DNA from: Mucilaginibacter celer | GTDB taxonomy: Bacteria; Bacteroidota; Bacteroidia; Sphingobacteriales; Sphingobacteriaceae | Direction: 5' to 3' | DNA: 64,000 nucleotides | Assembly (NCBI RefSeq): GCF_003576455.2 | Contig: NZ_CP032869.1 | Coordinates: 2,852,001 to 2,916,000 of the forward strand | Made by a program: the position numbers and the translations under genes | Notes under the pieces: model-generated | The model's input: the letters and a program-made list of their open reading frames with translations, nothing else | The model's database searches: none | Told to the model about the DNA's origin: nothing | Part shown: positions 44,074 through 52,897 of the stretch, in pieces | How positions within the stretch are numbered: the first letter of the stretch is position 1 | How the letters are laid out: every line of letters begins with the position of its first letter

Positions 44074-46728
44074 ATGGATGCTCCTTTAAATACCGATGCA
44101 ATAAACGCTTTAAACGATACAGCCGTAGCATATCCAAAAGAAAAAGCGCTGATCCATTTAACTGCAGCTGCTGCTGCACAAAATCCTGATAAAATTGCCC
44201 TTAAGTTTCACGACAGGGTATTTACTTATAAGGCACTTAATGATGCCGCCAACAAACTTGCCGGTTACCTGGTTGACCAGGGCCTTAAACGCGGCGATGT
44301 TGCCGGCGTGGCGCTTGATCGCTCGCCCGAAATGGTGATCTCGCTGTTGGCTGTTATGAAAACCGGTGCCGCTTATGTACCGCTTGATCCAGATTATCCA
44401 AAAGACAGGATTGAATTTATGCTGGAAGATTCATCAGCAAAAATCCTGATCACATCCGAAAAATATCAAAATCACTTCGCCGCCAATGCCAAAGAAGTTT
44501 TAATTGAAGCAGCGTTAGAAAAATTCCCCGATTACCCTGCAGTTGAACCTGAAAGCGGTGTTATTGGCGAAGACCTTGCGTATATTCTTTATACATCAGG
44601 CTCGACAGGTAAACCTAAGGGTGTACAGATCCGCCATTTTAACCTCGTCAACTTTTTATTGAGCTGCCAGCAATCAAGGCCAGGCTTAACGCCGGCAGAT
44701 AAAGTACTGGCTGTTACCACCATATCATTTGATATTGCCGGTTTGGATTTATACCTGCCATTGATAACCGGAGCCGAATTATTGCTTGCCGATTCGGCAA
44801 CGGCAAAAGATGGTCGTGCGTTGCTTGATTTGGTAAAAGCCGAAAACGTAACGGTAATGCAGGCTACTCCCTTCACCTGGCGTATGATGCTGGCATCTGG
44901 CTGGGACAGTAAAATAGATCTGAAAATTTATTGTGGCGGCGAGGCATTTCCAAAAGACCTGGCTACACAGTTGTTGCCTAAAACAAGCGAGATCTGGAAC
45001 CTGTACGGCCCGACTGAAACTACTATCTATTCAACCATTAAACAAATCACCAGCGACGAGGATATCACCATTGGTACCCCCGTTGCCAATACCCAGATTT
45101 ATATTGTTGATGAACAACTGAATAATTTAACCGATGGTTCGATAGGCGAAATTTTGATTGGTGGTGATGGTGTAGCCGTTGGTTACCTGAACCGCGAAGA
45201 ATTATCAGCAGAGCGTTTTATAAAAGATATTTTCTCGGCCGATGAAAATGCCCGCATGTACCGCACCGGCGATTTGGGCAAGATCAGGCAGGATGGAGAA
45301 ATAGTTTGCCTTGGCCGTATTGATCACCAGGTTAAAGTGCGCGGTTACCGGATCGAGCTGGAAGAAATTGAGCAAAACCTGTTAAAACAAGGCAATATTA
45401 AACAGGCCGTTGTGATAGCCCGCGAAGACACTCCCGGCATGCCGCGCCTCGTGGCCTATGTGATTACGCCCGAGGCAAAAGAAGGCATCGAACTTAAAAA
45501 CCAGTTCGATGCATGGCAAAAAGGGCTATTGGAAGTACTGCCCGAATACATGGTACCAGACGATTTTGTGGTGATGGAAGCTATCCCGATTACACCAAAC
45601 GGAAAAATAGACCGCAAGGCTCTACCCAAACCCGATTATAATATTATATACCGCGAAGGGGAATTTGTTGAGCCGGGTACTGATAATGAAAAACTGGTTG
45701 CCAAAATATGGCAGCAAAATATGGGGATTGAGAAGATCAGTATCCTCGATAACTTTTTTGAACTGGGTGGCCGCTCGCTGGTTGCTGTAAAAATTATGGC
45801 GGCTATTGAACAGGAAACCGGTAAACGCCTGCCGCTTGCTACCCTGTTTGAACATGCAACTATTCAGAAATTGGCGAAAAGGTTGGAAGGTGATGAAGTG
45901 ATCAGTTGGGAATCGTTAGTACCGATAAAACCTACCGGCAGCAAAATGCCTTTGTACATTGTACATGGTGCCGGTTTAAACGTGTTGCTGTTTAATGCAT
46001 TAGCCATGAATATGGATGCCGAGCAACCCGTTTACGGCTTACAGGCCCGCGGTTTGAACGGTATTGATGAGCCGCTTGATGTAATGGAGGAAATTGCCGC
46101 CAACTACATTGCCGAAATTGTTGCTAAAAACCCGGAAGGGCCTTATGCTTTGGCCGGCTACTCTTTGGGCGGTATTATAGCTTACGAAATGGCTAACCAG
46201 TTAATAGCCGCAGGCAAAGAAGTGAAAATGGTAGCCATGTTTGACACCTACGCCGAGCGCTCAACTGTAAACGACAGCGCCGCTAAAAAAGCGGTAAGCA
46301 AAGCCATTTTAGGTACCAAAAAATTTGCACACAGCTTTGTGTTACTTGCTGAAGACCCGAAACGCACCATTGAATATAAAGGCCTGATGCTTAAACGCCA
46401 GTTAATAAAACTGTACTGGAAAGTTTTTAAAAGCGGCCAAAAAAGAGAAGGCTTTTTTGCCTACGATAACGAAATTGACGAAGCCAGCGAAAAAGCATTA
46501 CGCAACTATGTTTTAAAACCGCTGGATATCACGCTTGATTTATTCCGGGCTAAAAAGCGCACCTTTTACATGGAAGATTTTGAGTTTTTAGGCTGGACAC
46601 CTTTTGCCAAAAAAGGCGTTAACGTACACGAAATTCCGGGCGAGCATAATACCATTTTTGCACCGCCAAACGATAAGGAATTTGCCGAAGTATTACAAAA
46701 ATGCCTCGATCGCGTAGCCAAAAAATAA
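44074..46728 (+). CDS. NRPS of A-PCP-TE architecture
   Basis: 884 residues, no condensation domain. Adenylation (~20-520) has YTSGSTGKPKG, GGEAFPKDLA, NLYGPTETTIY, YRTGDLG, VKVRGYRIELEEIE and NGKIDRKALP. The carrier has Ser568 in LGGRSL; the thioesterase has nucleophile Ser697 in GYSLGG and a late His in PGEHNTIF. Reading specificity residues by hand gives about D-I-L-Q-Y-G-L-I-Y-K, which resembles published glycine-type codes as I recall them. The D at the first position argues for an alpha-amino acid rather than an aryl keto acid. It is co-directional with the polysaccharide genes and a close relative of the last module of the 59572 gene. Confidence 0.93.
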   Translation: MDAPLNTDAINALNDTAVAYPKEKALIHLTAAAAAQNPDKIALKFHDRVFTYKALNDAANKLAGYLVDQGLKRGDVAGVALDRSPEMVISLLAVMKTGAAYVPLDPDYPKDRIEFMLEDSSAKILITSEKYQNHFAANAKEVLIEAALEKFPDYPAVEPESGVIGEDLAYILYTSGSTGKPKGVQIRHFNLVNFLLSCQQSRPGLTPADKVLAVTTISFDIAGLDLYLPLITGAELLLADSATAKDGRALLDLVKAENVTVMQATPFTWRMMLASGWDSKIDLKIYCGGEAFPKDLATQLLPKTSEIWNLYGPTETTIYSTIKQITSDEDITIGTPVANTQIYIVDEQLNNLTDGSIGEILIGGDGVAVGYLNREELSAERFIKDIFSADENARMYRTGDLGKIRQDGEIVCLGRIDHQVKVRGYRIELEEIEQNLLKQGNIKQAVVIAREDTPGMPRLVAYVITPEAKEGIELKNQFDAWQKGLLEVLPEYMVPDDFVVMEAIPITPNGKIDRKALPKPDYNIIYREGEFVEPGTDNEKLVAKIWQQNMGIEKISILDNFFELGGRSLVAVKIMAAIEQETGKRLPLATLFEHATIQKLAKRLEGDEVISWESLVPIKPTGSKMPLYIVHGAGLNVLLFNALAMNMDAEQPVYGLQARGLNGIDEPLDVMEEIAANYIAEIVAKNPEGPYALAGYSLGGIIAYEMANQLIAAGKEVKMVAMFDTYAERSTVNDSAAKKAVSKAILGTKKFAHSFVLLAEDPKRTIEYKGLMLKRQLIKLYWKVFKSGQKREGFFAYDNEIDEASEKALRNYVLKPLDITLDLFRAKKRTFYMEDFEFLGWTPFAKKGVNVHEIPGEHNTIFAPPNDKEFAEVLQKCLDRVAKK

Positions 46729-46784
46729 AGCAAAAACTACTATTAAATTAAATGCATAATAAACATGCCGGGCATATTAAAACT

Positions 46785-46804
46785 TTAAGCTATATTTAGC
46801 TTAA
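46785..46804 (+). promoter_or_regulatory. Hairpin immediately before the acyltransferase start
   Basis: TTAAGCTA, loop TATT, TAGCTTAA is a perfect 8-bp stem ending 6 nt before the ATG at 46811. It would occlude the initiation region in the mRNA, or favour the second ATG at 46820. Confidence 0.4.
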
Positions 46805-46810
46805 GCGGCG

Positions 46811-47962
46811 ATGTTAACTATGGAGAAAACTACCGAAAAAGATACAAAGCCATCAGGTAAAGCAAAAGTATACTTCGCCAACTTAAACGGCGTAAGGGCT
46901 ATTGCCGCCCTGATGGTTGTAATATCGCACATCGAGCTGCATAAAGTTGATTTTCGGATAGACAGAATCCCCTATATCAATATTCTTAATTTTGGTAAAA
47001 CCGGGGTTACTATCTTTTTTTCATTAAGTGGGTTTCTCATCACCTATTTGTTGCTCGAAGAGCGGCGAAATTTTTCTGCAGTAAACTTCAAGGATTTTTA
47101 TATCCGCCGAATGCTCAGAATCTGGCCCTTGTACTTTTTGCTTGTTGTAATCGGTTTTTTTGTTTACCCGCGGCACGGCTCGTCTACAGCTTTATGGCTA
47201 TCAATATTCTTTTTGCCTAACCTGGCATTTTGCCTCCGGATGCTGCCCGATATATTTAACCCAATCTGGTCGATAGGTACGGAAGAGCAGTTTTATATTT
47301 TTCATCCTCATTTTTTCAGGATAAAAAATACAAAGAAGATTCTTTATGCTTTCGTTGTTTTTATCCTGTTAATATGGTCAATACAGGTAAGTATGCACTT
47401 CCTCAAACACACAGATATTATCTGGAGGCTTTTTAGCCAGTTTTTTTACTATGCCAGGTTTGATAATATGATGATCGGGGCTGCGGTGGCTATATTATAT
47501 CATAACACCCTGCACCCCACTTTTAAATTTAGAGCCCAATCCTTATTCAACCTATTGTTTAAACCCGGCACCCAGGTAATACTTTACATACTGCTTATTG
47601 GATATATATATTCCTATCTTGATTACGATATGGGGCACGGCGATGTGCCGCTTGCCATACTATCATCATTGGTTATCGTTAACCTCTGCCAATCTGAAAC
47701 CAGTATTTTCACTATAAAAAATAAAAAACTGGGTTACGTGGGGCAAATCTCCTACGGAATATACTTAATGCATAAGTACCCTTTGTTTTTAATATTATAC
47801 CTGGTACATACCTATATGCCCCAAAGTAATTTGTTAATTCAAAACGTAGTGATTTACGTGGCTACCATTTCCTGCGCTATCGGAATAGCTTCCCTCACCT
47901 ACTTCGGATATGAAAAACCTTTTTTGAATATTAAAAAGCGCTTCCAGAAGATAACGCAATAA
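46811..47962 (+). CDS. Membrane acyltransferase of family 3 (OafA/YrhL-like)
   Basis: 383 residues with about ten membrane helices. The N-terminal LNGVRAIAALMVVISH (Arg and His of the family), the SLSGFLITYLLLEE loop and IWSIGTEEQFYIF are characteristic. It moves acetyl or other acyl groups onto periplasmic sugars or peptides. An in-frame ATG at 46820 is an alternative start. It lies 82 bp after the NRPS and could acylate the polysaccharide or the NRPS product. Confidence 0.9.
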   Translation: MLTMEKTTEKDTKPSGKAKVYFANLNGVRAIAALMVVISHIELHKVDFRIDRIPYINILNFGKTGVTIFFSLSGFLITYLLLEERRNFSAVNFKDFYIRRMLRIWPLYFLLVVIGFFVYPRHGSSTALWLSIFFLPNLAFCLRMLPDIFNPIWSIGTEEQFYIFHPHFFRIKNTKKILYAFVVFILLIWSIQVSMHFLKHTDIIWRLFSQFFYYARFDNMMIGAAVAILYHNTLHPTFKFRAQSLFNLLFKPGTQVILYILLIGYIYSYLDYDMGHGDVPLAILSSLVIVNLCQSETSIFTIKNKKLGYVGQISYGIYLMHKYPLFLILYLVHTYMPQSNLLIQNVVIYVATISCAIGIASLTYFGYEKPFLNIKKRFQKITQ

Positions 47963-47975
47963 ACTAACGGCGTTA

Positions 47976-48524
47976 TTAGTTACCCAGTTGTATTATCGAT
48001 GTAAAGTTATTGGCACCTGTACCCGGCTTATATTCATAATTAAACACATCGCTGGCGCGGGTTATAATCATAAGCCCGTAATGCTCGTTAAGGCCTTTTA
48101 TCACTTCCCTGTCAACATATTGTACATCAACATCTTCGGTATAAAACTCAAGCTTATTGCTGTTTTTAAGCCGGCCTTTCAGGGTACCGAAGTCGTCGCC
48201 GTAAACAGCTATCTCATTCTTTTTTAAAACATCAAGCGGGAGGGGCCATTTTAACAGGTACTGGCGGGTTTTGATCTGGAAGGGTTGCCCCTTGTCCAAT
48301 TTTTTGATGGAGAGTTTATTGTTTTTAAGCGAAACCTCGATAAGTGTAGTTTGTTCGCTATGGTGTTTGAGCGAGTTGGTGAGTAATTCGATCAGGATAG
48401 TACGCACCCTGAAACTCACATCCTCGTCAATAAATTGCTCAGCTATATTTTTAATATAGTCGGTAATTTGAAGGGTTAATGGATAAATCCCTTCGGTTTC
48501 ATTATTAAAAACAAACTTTTTCAA
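47976..48524 (-). CDS. HATPase anti-sigma-like kinase of a partner-switching module
   Basis: 182 residues. The GHKL ATPase features are the N box LIELLTNSLKHH and a G1-like KLDKGQPF, as in RsbW/SpoIIAB-type serine kinases. It is the last gene of a minus-strand cassette after the STAS and PP2C genes. In such modules the kinase phosphorylates the STAS protein and binds an output protein instead when the STAS is phosphorylated. No sigma factor is nearby, so the output is unknown. Confidence 0.86.
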   Translation of the reverse strand: MKKFVFNNETEGIYPLTLQITDYIKNIAEQFIDEDVSFRVRTILIELLTNSLKHHSEQTTLIEVSLKNNKLSIKKLDKGQPFQIKTRQYLLKWPLPLDVLKKNEIAVYGDDFGTLKGRLKNSNKLEFYTEDVDVQYVDREVIKGLNEHYGLMIITRASDVFNYEYKPGTGANNFTSIIQLGN

Positions 48525-48536
48525 GGTAATAATTGG

Positions 48537-48872
48537 TTATGCCCCGTTTAACGCCTGTTGTGCTGTTGCATAAATCCTGAACACCTTATCTAATCGTACC
48601 AATTGAAAAAGCGATTTGATATCTTTATTTAATCCCACTACGGCTATGTCTGCACCTTTATTCATAGCATGTTTCAGTGCCGATACCAAAGCGCCTAAAA
48701 AAGAACTATCAACATAAATAACGCGCTCAAAATTTACAATAATGTACTTGTTGTTATCATCAATTAAATTTAGCAATTCTGTTTTAAATTCCTCGGCCAA
48801 AACCATATTTCCTTCCTTTATTTGTACAGTGGCCAATAAAGCATTGCCAAGCGCACTTGCCAGTAATATCAT
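48537..48872 (-). CDS. STAS-domain anti-sigma-factor antagonist
   Basis: 111 residues with a STAS fold. The phosphorylatable serine is Ser56 or Ser57 in VIYVDSSFLGAL, matching the SpoIIAA/RsbV site. It begins at the base right after the PP2C stop codon, so the genes are coupled. It would be dephosphorylated by the PP2C partner and phosphorylated by the HATPase kinase downstream. Confidence 0.9.
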   Translation of the reverse strand: MILLASALGNALLATVQIKEGNMVLAEEFKTELLNLIDDNNKYIIVNFERVIYVDSSFLGALVSALKHAMNKGADIAVVGLNKDIKSLFQLVRLDKVFRIYATAQQALNGA

Positions 48873-50012
48873 TTAGCTGTTTTTTTGAATAAATATTAAA
48901 CTGCAATCGTCAATTTGTTCTTTGGCTTTTTTGTTTAAAAAGCCGTTCTCTTTCATGTCTGTAAACGAATCGGGCTTACCCAGATGGCTTAGCAATTCGC
49001 TTTCAAAACCTTTTAGATCAGTTTTCTTGCCCCGGGTGGTTTCCTTATCAATCATGCCGTCGGTTATCATCAGCAGCTGGTCGCCGGGCAGCATGGTAAA
49101 TATATGTTCGTCAAAACCACCATCTTTACTAACGCCTAACAGCAGGCCTGCCGAGCTTATCTTGTTAAGTGTGCTTTTTGCATGATCATAAAAAAACAAC
49201 GGCAGGTCGCCGGCACCTGTATAACTGATAGCTTCTGTTTCGGCATTTATCATGATGAGTGATAGCGTGGATAGTAACCCACTCACCACCGGATCATGAT
49301 AAATTACCTGGTTAATTTTTTGCATGATGCTTTTGGTTGACAGATCGCCTTCCGACACACATAACCTTACCGCCGCACGGATATAACTCAGATAGCCGAA
49401 CGAAAAAAACCAGGCACCCCACTTTTTACCCATCACATCGCCCAGGATAATAAAAGTGTATTTATCATCAATGGTGATCAGGTCAATAAAATCGCCACCG
49501 GGATAGTTTTGGTATGAGCGGTGCCAGAAATGAATATCAAACCCATCGACAGATGGTGCATCCTGCGGAATAGAATACAAATTAAGCGCCATAGCGGCGG
49601 TACTTAGTTCTTTAATGGTGCGTTCGTGCCGCTCGCGGATGCTGTTTAAGAAATTGTTTATTTTGGAGATAACAAAGGCTATCGGCGTATCTTTGATAAT
49701 ATAATCAATCACTTCCATGTTCATCCCTTCCAGCATCCGGTCGTGATCGGCAATGGAGGTTAAAAACATGAAAGGGATATTGCGATATTCGGGAATACCC
49801 ATTAAGCTTTGCCTGAAGGCAAAGCCGTCAATATCAGGCATCTGGTAGTCGGACAGGATCAGATCGGGGATCTCATTTTTAAGATGCTCCATTGCATCCT
49901 GTACATTGGCCGCCTTCAGGCAATCGAAACCATCTTTTTCTAACGCCTGGCCTATGATTTTTAAAATAAGGGGGCTATCATCAACCAGTAGTATTTTTTT
50001 TGATTTCGACAT
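48873..50012 (-). CDS. Receiver-PP2C (RsbU/SpoIIE-type) phosphatase
   Basis: 379 residues. The receiver (~5-125) is complete: acidic pair in LLVDDS, phospho-acceptor Asp55 in LSDYQMPD and the Lys in YIIKDT. A short helical linker leads to a PP2C/SpoIIE domain (~165-377) with GGDFIDL, GDVMGK, YTGAGD and ITDGMIDKET metal-binding motifs. Phosphorylation of the receiver should control dephosphorylation of the STAS partner. A membrane protein gene precedes it by 12 bp. Confidence 0.93.
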   Translation of the reverse strand: MSKSKKILLVDDSPLILKIIGQALEKDGFDCLKAANVQDAMEHLKNEIPDLILSDYQMPDIDGFAFRQSLMGIPEYRNIPFMFLTSIADHDRMLEGMNMEVIDYIIKDTPIAFVISKINNFLNSIRERHERTIKELSTAAMALNLYSIPQDAPSVDGFDIHFWHRSYQNYPGGDFIDLITIDDKYTFIILGDVMGKKWGAWFFSFGYLSYIRAAVRLCVSEGDLSTKSIMQKINQVIYHDPVVSGLLSTLSLIMINAETEAISYTGAGDLPLFFYDHAKSTLNKISSAGLLLGVSKDGGFDEHIFTMLPGDQLLMITDGMIDKETTRGKKTDLKGFESELLSHLGKPDSFTDMKENGFLNKKAKEQIDDCSLIFIQKNS

Positions 50013-50024
50013 AATTCAAAGGTA

Positions 50025-50525
50025 TCAGGGATTGGCTTTTTTTAAAACGGCGTTCAAAAACAAATATACGCCTGTTAACAGTATTAATACGGATATTACA
50101 TCCATTAAAGTTATACCATCGTCTTTAGAAAAGTAAAATATGGTAAACATTTCAAAATATGGTGGTGCGGGCATAATAATCATGGCCAGACCCAGTACAG
50201 CCATTGTAATTGCAATAGCAATCAATACTACACGCTTTACTTTTTCGTGCAGCAGGTATTTTTTTGATTGCCTGCTATCCACCTGGTGTTGGGTAAGCAG
50301 CAATTCAAGGTTAGTTACCATTGCAAGGCGGTCCTGGGCTCCGTCAAGTTCCTTAAAAGCATCGAAACTTTGTTGCGCAGGCAGCGTATCAATAGCGTTG
50401 TTTATTTTTTGCTGGGCGGCTTTGATATGTTCCTTATCAAGATCGCCGCTTTGAAGTAGTAATACCAGCTCGTTTACTTTTACATCAAGCAATAAATCGT
50501 TGTTGTTTATTTGTTCACTCTTCAC
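50025..50525 (-). CDS. Membrane protein heading the partner-switching cassette
   Basis: 166 residues. The first ~95 residues are helical and hydrophilic with coiled-coil character (NELVLLLQSGDLDKEHIKAA). Two membrane helices follow (VVLIAIAITMAVLGLAMIIM and VISVLILLTGVYLFLNAV), with a short loop containing YFEMF. It could anchor or sense for the phosphatase. Family not recognised. Confidence 0.75.
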   Translation of the reverse strand: MKSEQINNNDLLLDVKVNELVLLLQSGDLDKEHIKAAQQKINNAIDTLPAQQSFDAFKELDGAQDRLAMVTNLELLLTQHQVDSRQSKKYLLHEKVKRVVLIAIAITMAVLGLAMIIMPAPPYFEMFTIFYFSKDDGITLMDVISVLILLTGVYLFLNAVLKKANP

Positions 50526-50605
50526 AGGAATTAATTGATGTATTATAATTAACTTTTGCTCATATTAGTCGTAAAAAGGCAATATTGATAATAACACCTT
50601 TATAG

Positions 50606-51529
50606 ATGAAAAAAGTATCTGTAGTTACCGTAAATTTTAACCAGCCTGCCGTTACCGAAGAACTGTTATCATCAATCGAAAAAACAAACACTTATACCAA
50701 TCTCGAGGTAATTGTTGTCGACAATGCCAGCAAGGTAAATCCCGTGCCAGATTGGATTACAAAATACCCCGGTATTATTTTTATACGCTCGGAGATAAAT
50801 CTGGGTTTCGCCGGCGGCAACAACCTTGGTCTTAAATCGGCCACGGGCGATTATATTTTTATGGTGAATAACGATACCGAGTTCACCCCCGGGCTGGTTG
50901 CAACCCTGGTTAACGTATTGGATAGCAATGATGCCGTGGGTATGATCTCGCCCAAAATCAATTATTTCATCGATAAACAGCTGATCCAATACGCAGGTTA
51001 CACCCCCATGAATTATTATACTGCCCGTAACAGCTGCATCGGCCTCAAACAAAAAGATGAAGGCCAGTATGATCATATAACCGCCCCTACGGCCTACTGC
51101 CATGGCGCAGCCATGATGATCAGGAAGGAAGCCATTGAAAAAGCCGGTATGATGAACGAAAACTTCTTTTTATATTATGAAGAGGTTGACTGGTGCGAAC
51201 ATATTATTCGCGCCGGGTTTAAGGCCTGGGTATGTACCGAGGCTTTAATCTATCATAAAGAATCAGTCTCGGTAGGTAAAAAAAGCAAGCTGAAAGAGTA
51301 TTTCATGAACCGCAACCGCATCCTTTTTATCCGTAGGAACGCGCCATTGTTCAAAAAGATCTTCTTTTATTTTTATTTCCTGTTGCTGGTAGTGCCCCGC
51401 AACCTGGTTAGTTACATTAAAGACAAACAATACGATTTTATACCGATGCTTTTAAAAGCAGTTTGGTGGAATTTTACACATTCAAAAAACAGCAGCGATC
51501 TGGGATATCCTATTAAGACTATAGCATGA
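50606..51529 (+). CDS. GT2-family glycosyltransferase (rhamnosyltransferase-like)
   Basis: 307 residues. N-terminal GT-A fold with VVTVNFNQPAVTEELLSSI, VIVVDNAS, NLGFAGGNNLGLK and MVNNDTEF, then FFLYYEEVDWCE near residue 190. This pattern occurs in GT2 enzymes such as rhamnosyltransferases. It overlaps the next gene by 4 bp (ATGA), so the two are coupled. Confidence 0.92.
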   Translation: MKKVSVVTVNFNQPAVTEELLSSIEKTNTYTNLEVIVVDNASKVNPVPDWITKYPGIIFIRSEINLGFAGGNNLGLKSATGDYIFMVNNDTEFTPGLVATLVNVLDSNDAVGMISPKINYFIDKQLIQYAGYTPMNYYTARNSCIGLKQKDEGQYDHITAPTAYCHGAAMMIRKEAIEKAGMMNENFFLYYEEVDWCEHIIRAGFKAWVCTEALIYHKESVSVGKKSKLKEYFMNRNRILFIRRNAPLFKKIFFYFYFLLLVVPRNLVSYIKDKQYDFIPMLLKAVWWNFTHSKNSSDLGYPIKTIA

Positions 51530-52701
51530 AAATAATTTTATTCATTAGCCTGTTCATTGTTTTTTACACCTTTGCCGGGTACGGAATTTTTCTGTACATT
51601 ATTATAAAAATAAAACGTGCTGTTAAGGGCCGCAAGCCCGCTGTTGACGAAAATGCCGACCTGCTACCCACTTGCACCCTCATTGTAGCTGCTTACAACG
51701 AAGAGTACTACATGGAGCAAAAAATTCAAAACACGCTGGCACTTAACTATCCCGAAGGTAAGCTGAAACTGCTTTTTGTTACCGACGGCTCATCAGATAA
51801 AACGCCGGAGGTGATTGCGCGCTATCCGCAGATTCAATTACTGCACAAGCCGGAACGTGCCGGCAAAATAGCCGCCGTACACCGCGCAATGGAGTATGTT
51901 GATACCGATGCAGTTGTATTTACCGATGCCAATACCTTTTTAAATAAAGATGCCCTCATTAAAATTTGCCGCCATTACAGCGATGCCACCGTTGGTGCCG
52001 TAGCCGGCGAAAAACGTGTGCACATTGACGAAAACGCCGATGCGAGTGCCGCTGGCGAAGGCTTTTACTGGAAATATGAATCGGCCTTAAAAAAGTGGGA
52101 TTCGGAATTATACTCAGTAGTTGGCGCAGCCGGCGAACTTTTTAGTGTACGTCGTTCATTGTATCAGCCTGTTGAGCCTGATACTGTGCTGGATGATTTT
52201 ATGATCTCGATGCTGATAGCCGCCAAAGGCTACCGCATTATTTACGAACCCGATGCCTATGCCACCGAAACTGCATCCGAAAATGTATCGGAAGAGTTAA
52301 AGCGAAAAGTGAGGATAGCAGCGGGCGGCATTCAATCTATATTAAGGCTCAAAAAACTGTTTAACCCATTTTCTTATCCTATACTTTCATTCCAGTATAT
52401 CAGTCACCGTGTATTACGGTGGACGGTTACACCCTTCCTGCTTATCCTCTCTTTAATTTTAACAGTAGTACTTGCCCTTAAACCCGGCGAAACGGCCATG
52501 CAAATACTGTTATTGGCACAGGTATTGTTTTACCTTATGGCATTGCTTGGGCTACTTATGGAAAAACGACAGCTGCGTATCAAGGTACTCTTTATTCCTT
52601 ACTACTTTTGCGTAATGAACTACGCCGTGCTGGCCGGCATTATCCGTTATTTTGGCAAAAAGCAAAGCGCCGTTTGGGAGAAAGTGCAGCGTAAACAATA
52701 A
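51526..52701 (+). CDS. Membrane GT2-family glycosyltransferase
   Basis: 391 residues with an N-terminal helix, a GT2 catalytic domain (VTDGSSDKTPEVI, FTDANTFL, VLDDFMISM, KRKVRIAAGG) and two to three C-terminal helices. The catalytic layout resembles poly-N-acetylglucosamine and hyaluronan-type enzymes, but the product is not clear. It is the second gene of a two-gene unit and is followed by a large hairpin before the NRPS-PKS gene. Confidence 0.9.
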   Translation: MKIILFISLFIVFYTFAGYGIFLYIIIKIKRAVKGRKPAVDENADLLPTCTLIVAAYNEEYYMEQKIQNTLALNYPEGKLKLLFVTDGSSDKTPEVIARYPQIQLLHKPERAGKIAAVHRAMEYVDTDAVVFTDANTFLNKDALIKICRHYSDATVGAVAGEKRVHIDENADASAAGEGFYWKYESALKKWDSELYSVVGAAGELFSVRRSLYQPVEPDTVLDDFMISMLIAAKGYRIIYEPDAYATETASENVSEELKRKVRIAAGGIQSILRLKKLFNPFSYPILSFQYISHRVLRWTVTPFLLILSLILTVVLALKPGETAMQILLLAQVLFYLMALLGLLMEKRQLRIKVLFIPYYFCVMNYAVLAGIIRYFGKKQSAVWEKVQRKQ

Positions 52702-52720
52702 AGCATTGAGGATAAGTTAA

Positions 52721-52785
52721 ATCCGGAATTATTTAATAATTTATTCTTTTAACGAATAAATAAAAACCGCAAAATAATTCCGGAT
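52721..52785. promoter_or_regulatory. Nested two-tier inverted repeat upstream of the NRPS-PKS gene
   Basis: A perfect 14-bp outer stem (52721-52734 with 52772-52785) encloses a perfect 8-bp inner stem (52739-52746 with 52754-52761). There is no U-run on either side, so it need not be a terminator of the upstream glycosyltransferases. It lies 113 bp before the NRPS-PKS ATG and could be an operator, a terminator or a small mobile-element relic. Confidence 0.55.
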
Positions 52786-52897
52786 AAATGGTACAACATT
52801 AAAAAATCATTATCTTCAACTGCTTTTTAAATTACCTGTCACATAATTTAAAAGTATATTTCAGATCGCTAACCACGATCAAACCTTATTGATTTTA

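Noticed and set aside
44074..46728. Aryl-keto-acid quinone/furanone synthetase (also A-PCP-TE)
   Set aside because: Those enzymes lose the Asp that binds the alpha-amino group; here the A4 motif retains it (FDIAG), so an amino acid substrate is more likely.
52855..52862. TATATTTC as promoter of the assembly line
   Set aside because: Seven of eight consensus positions but no TTG at the right distance; not strong enough to list as a promoter.
52889..52897. TTG start nine bases before the ATG of the NRPS-PKS gene
   Set aside because: It adds only three residues and a normal ATG follows; the ATG is preferred.
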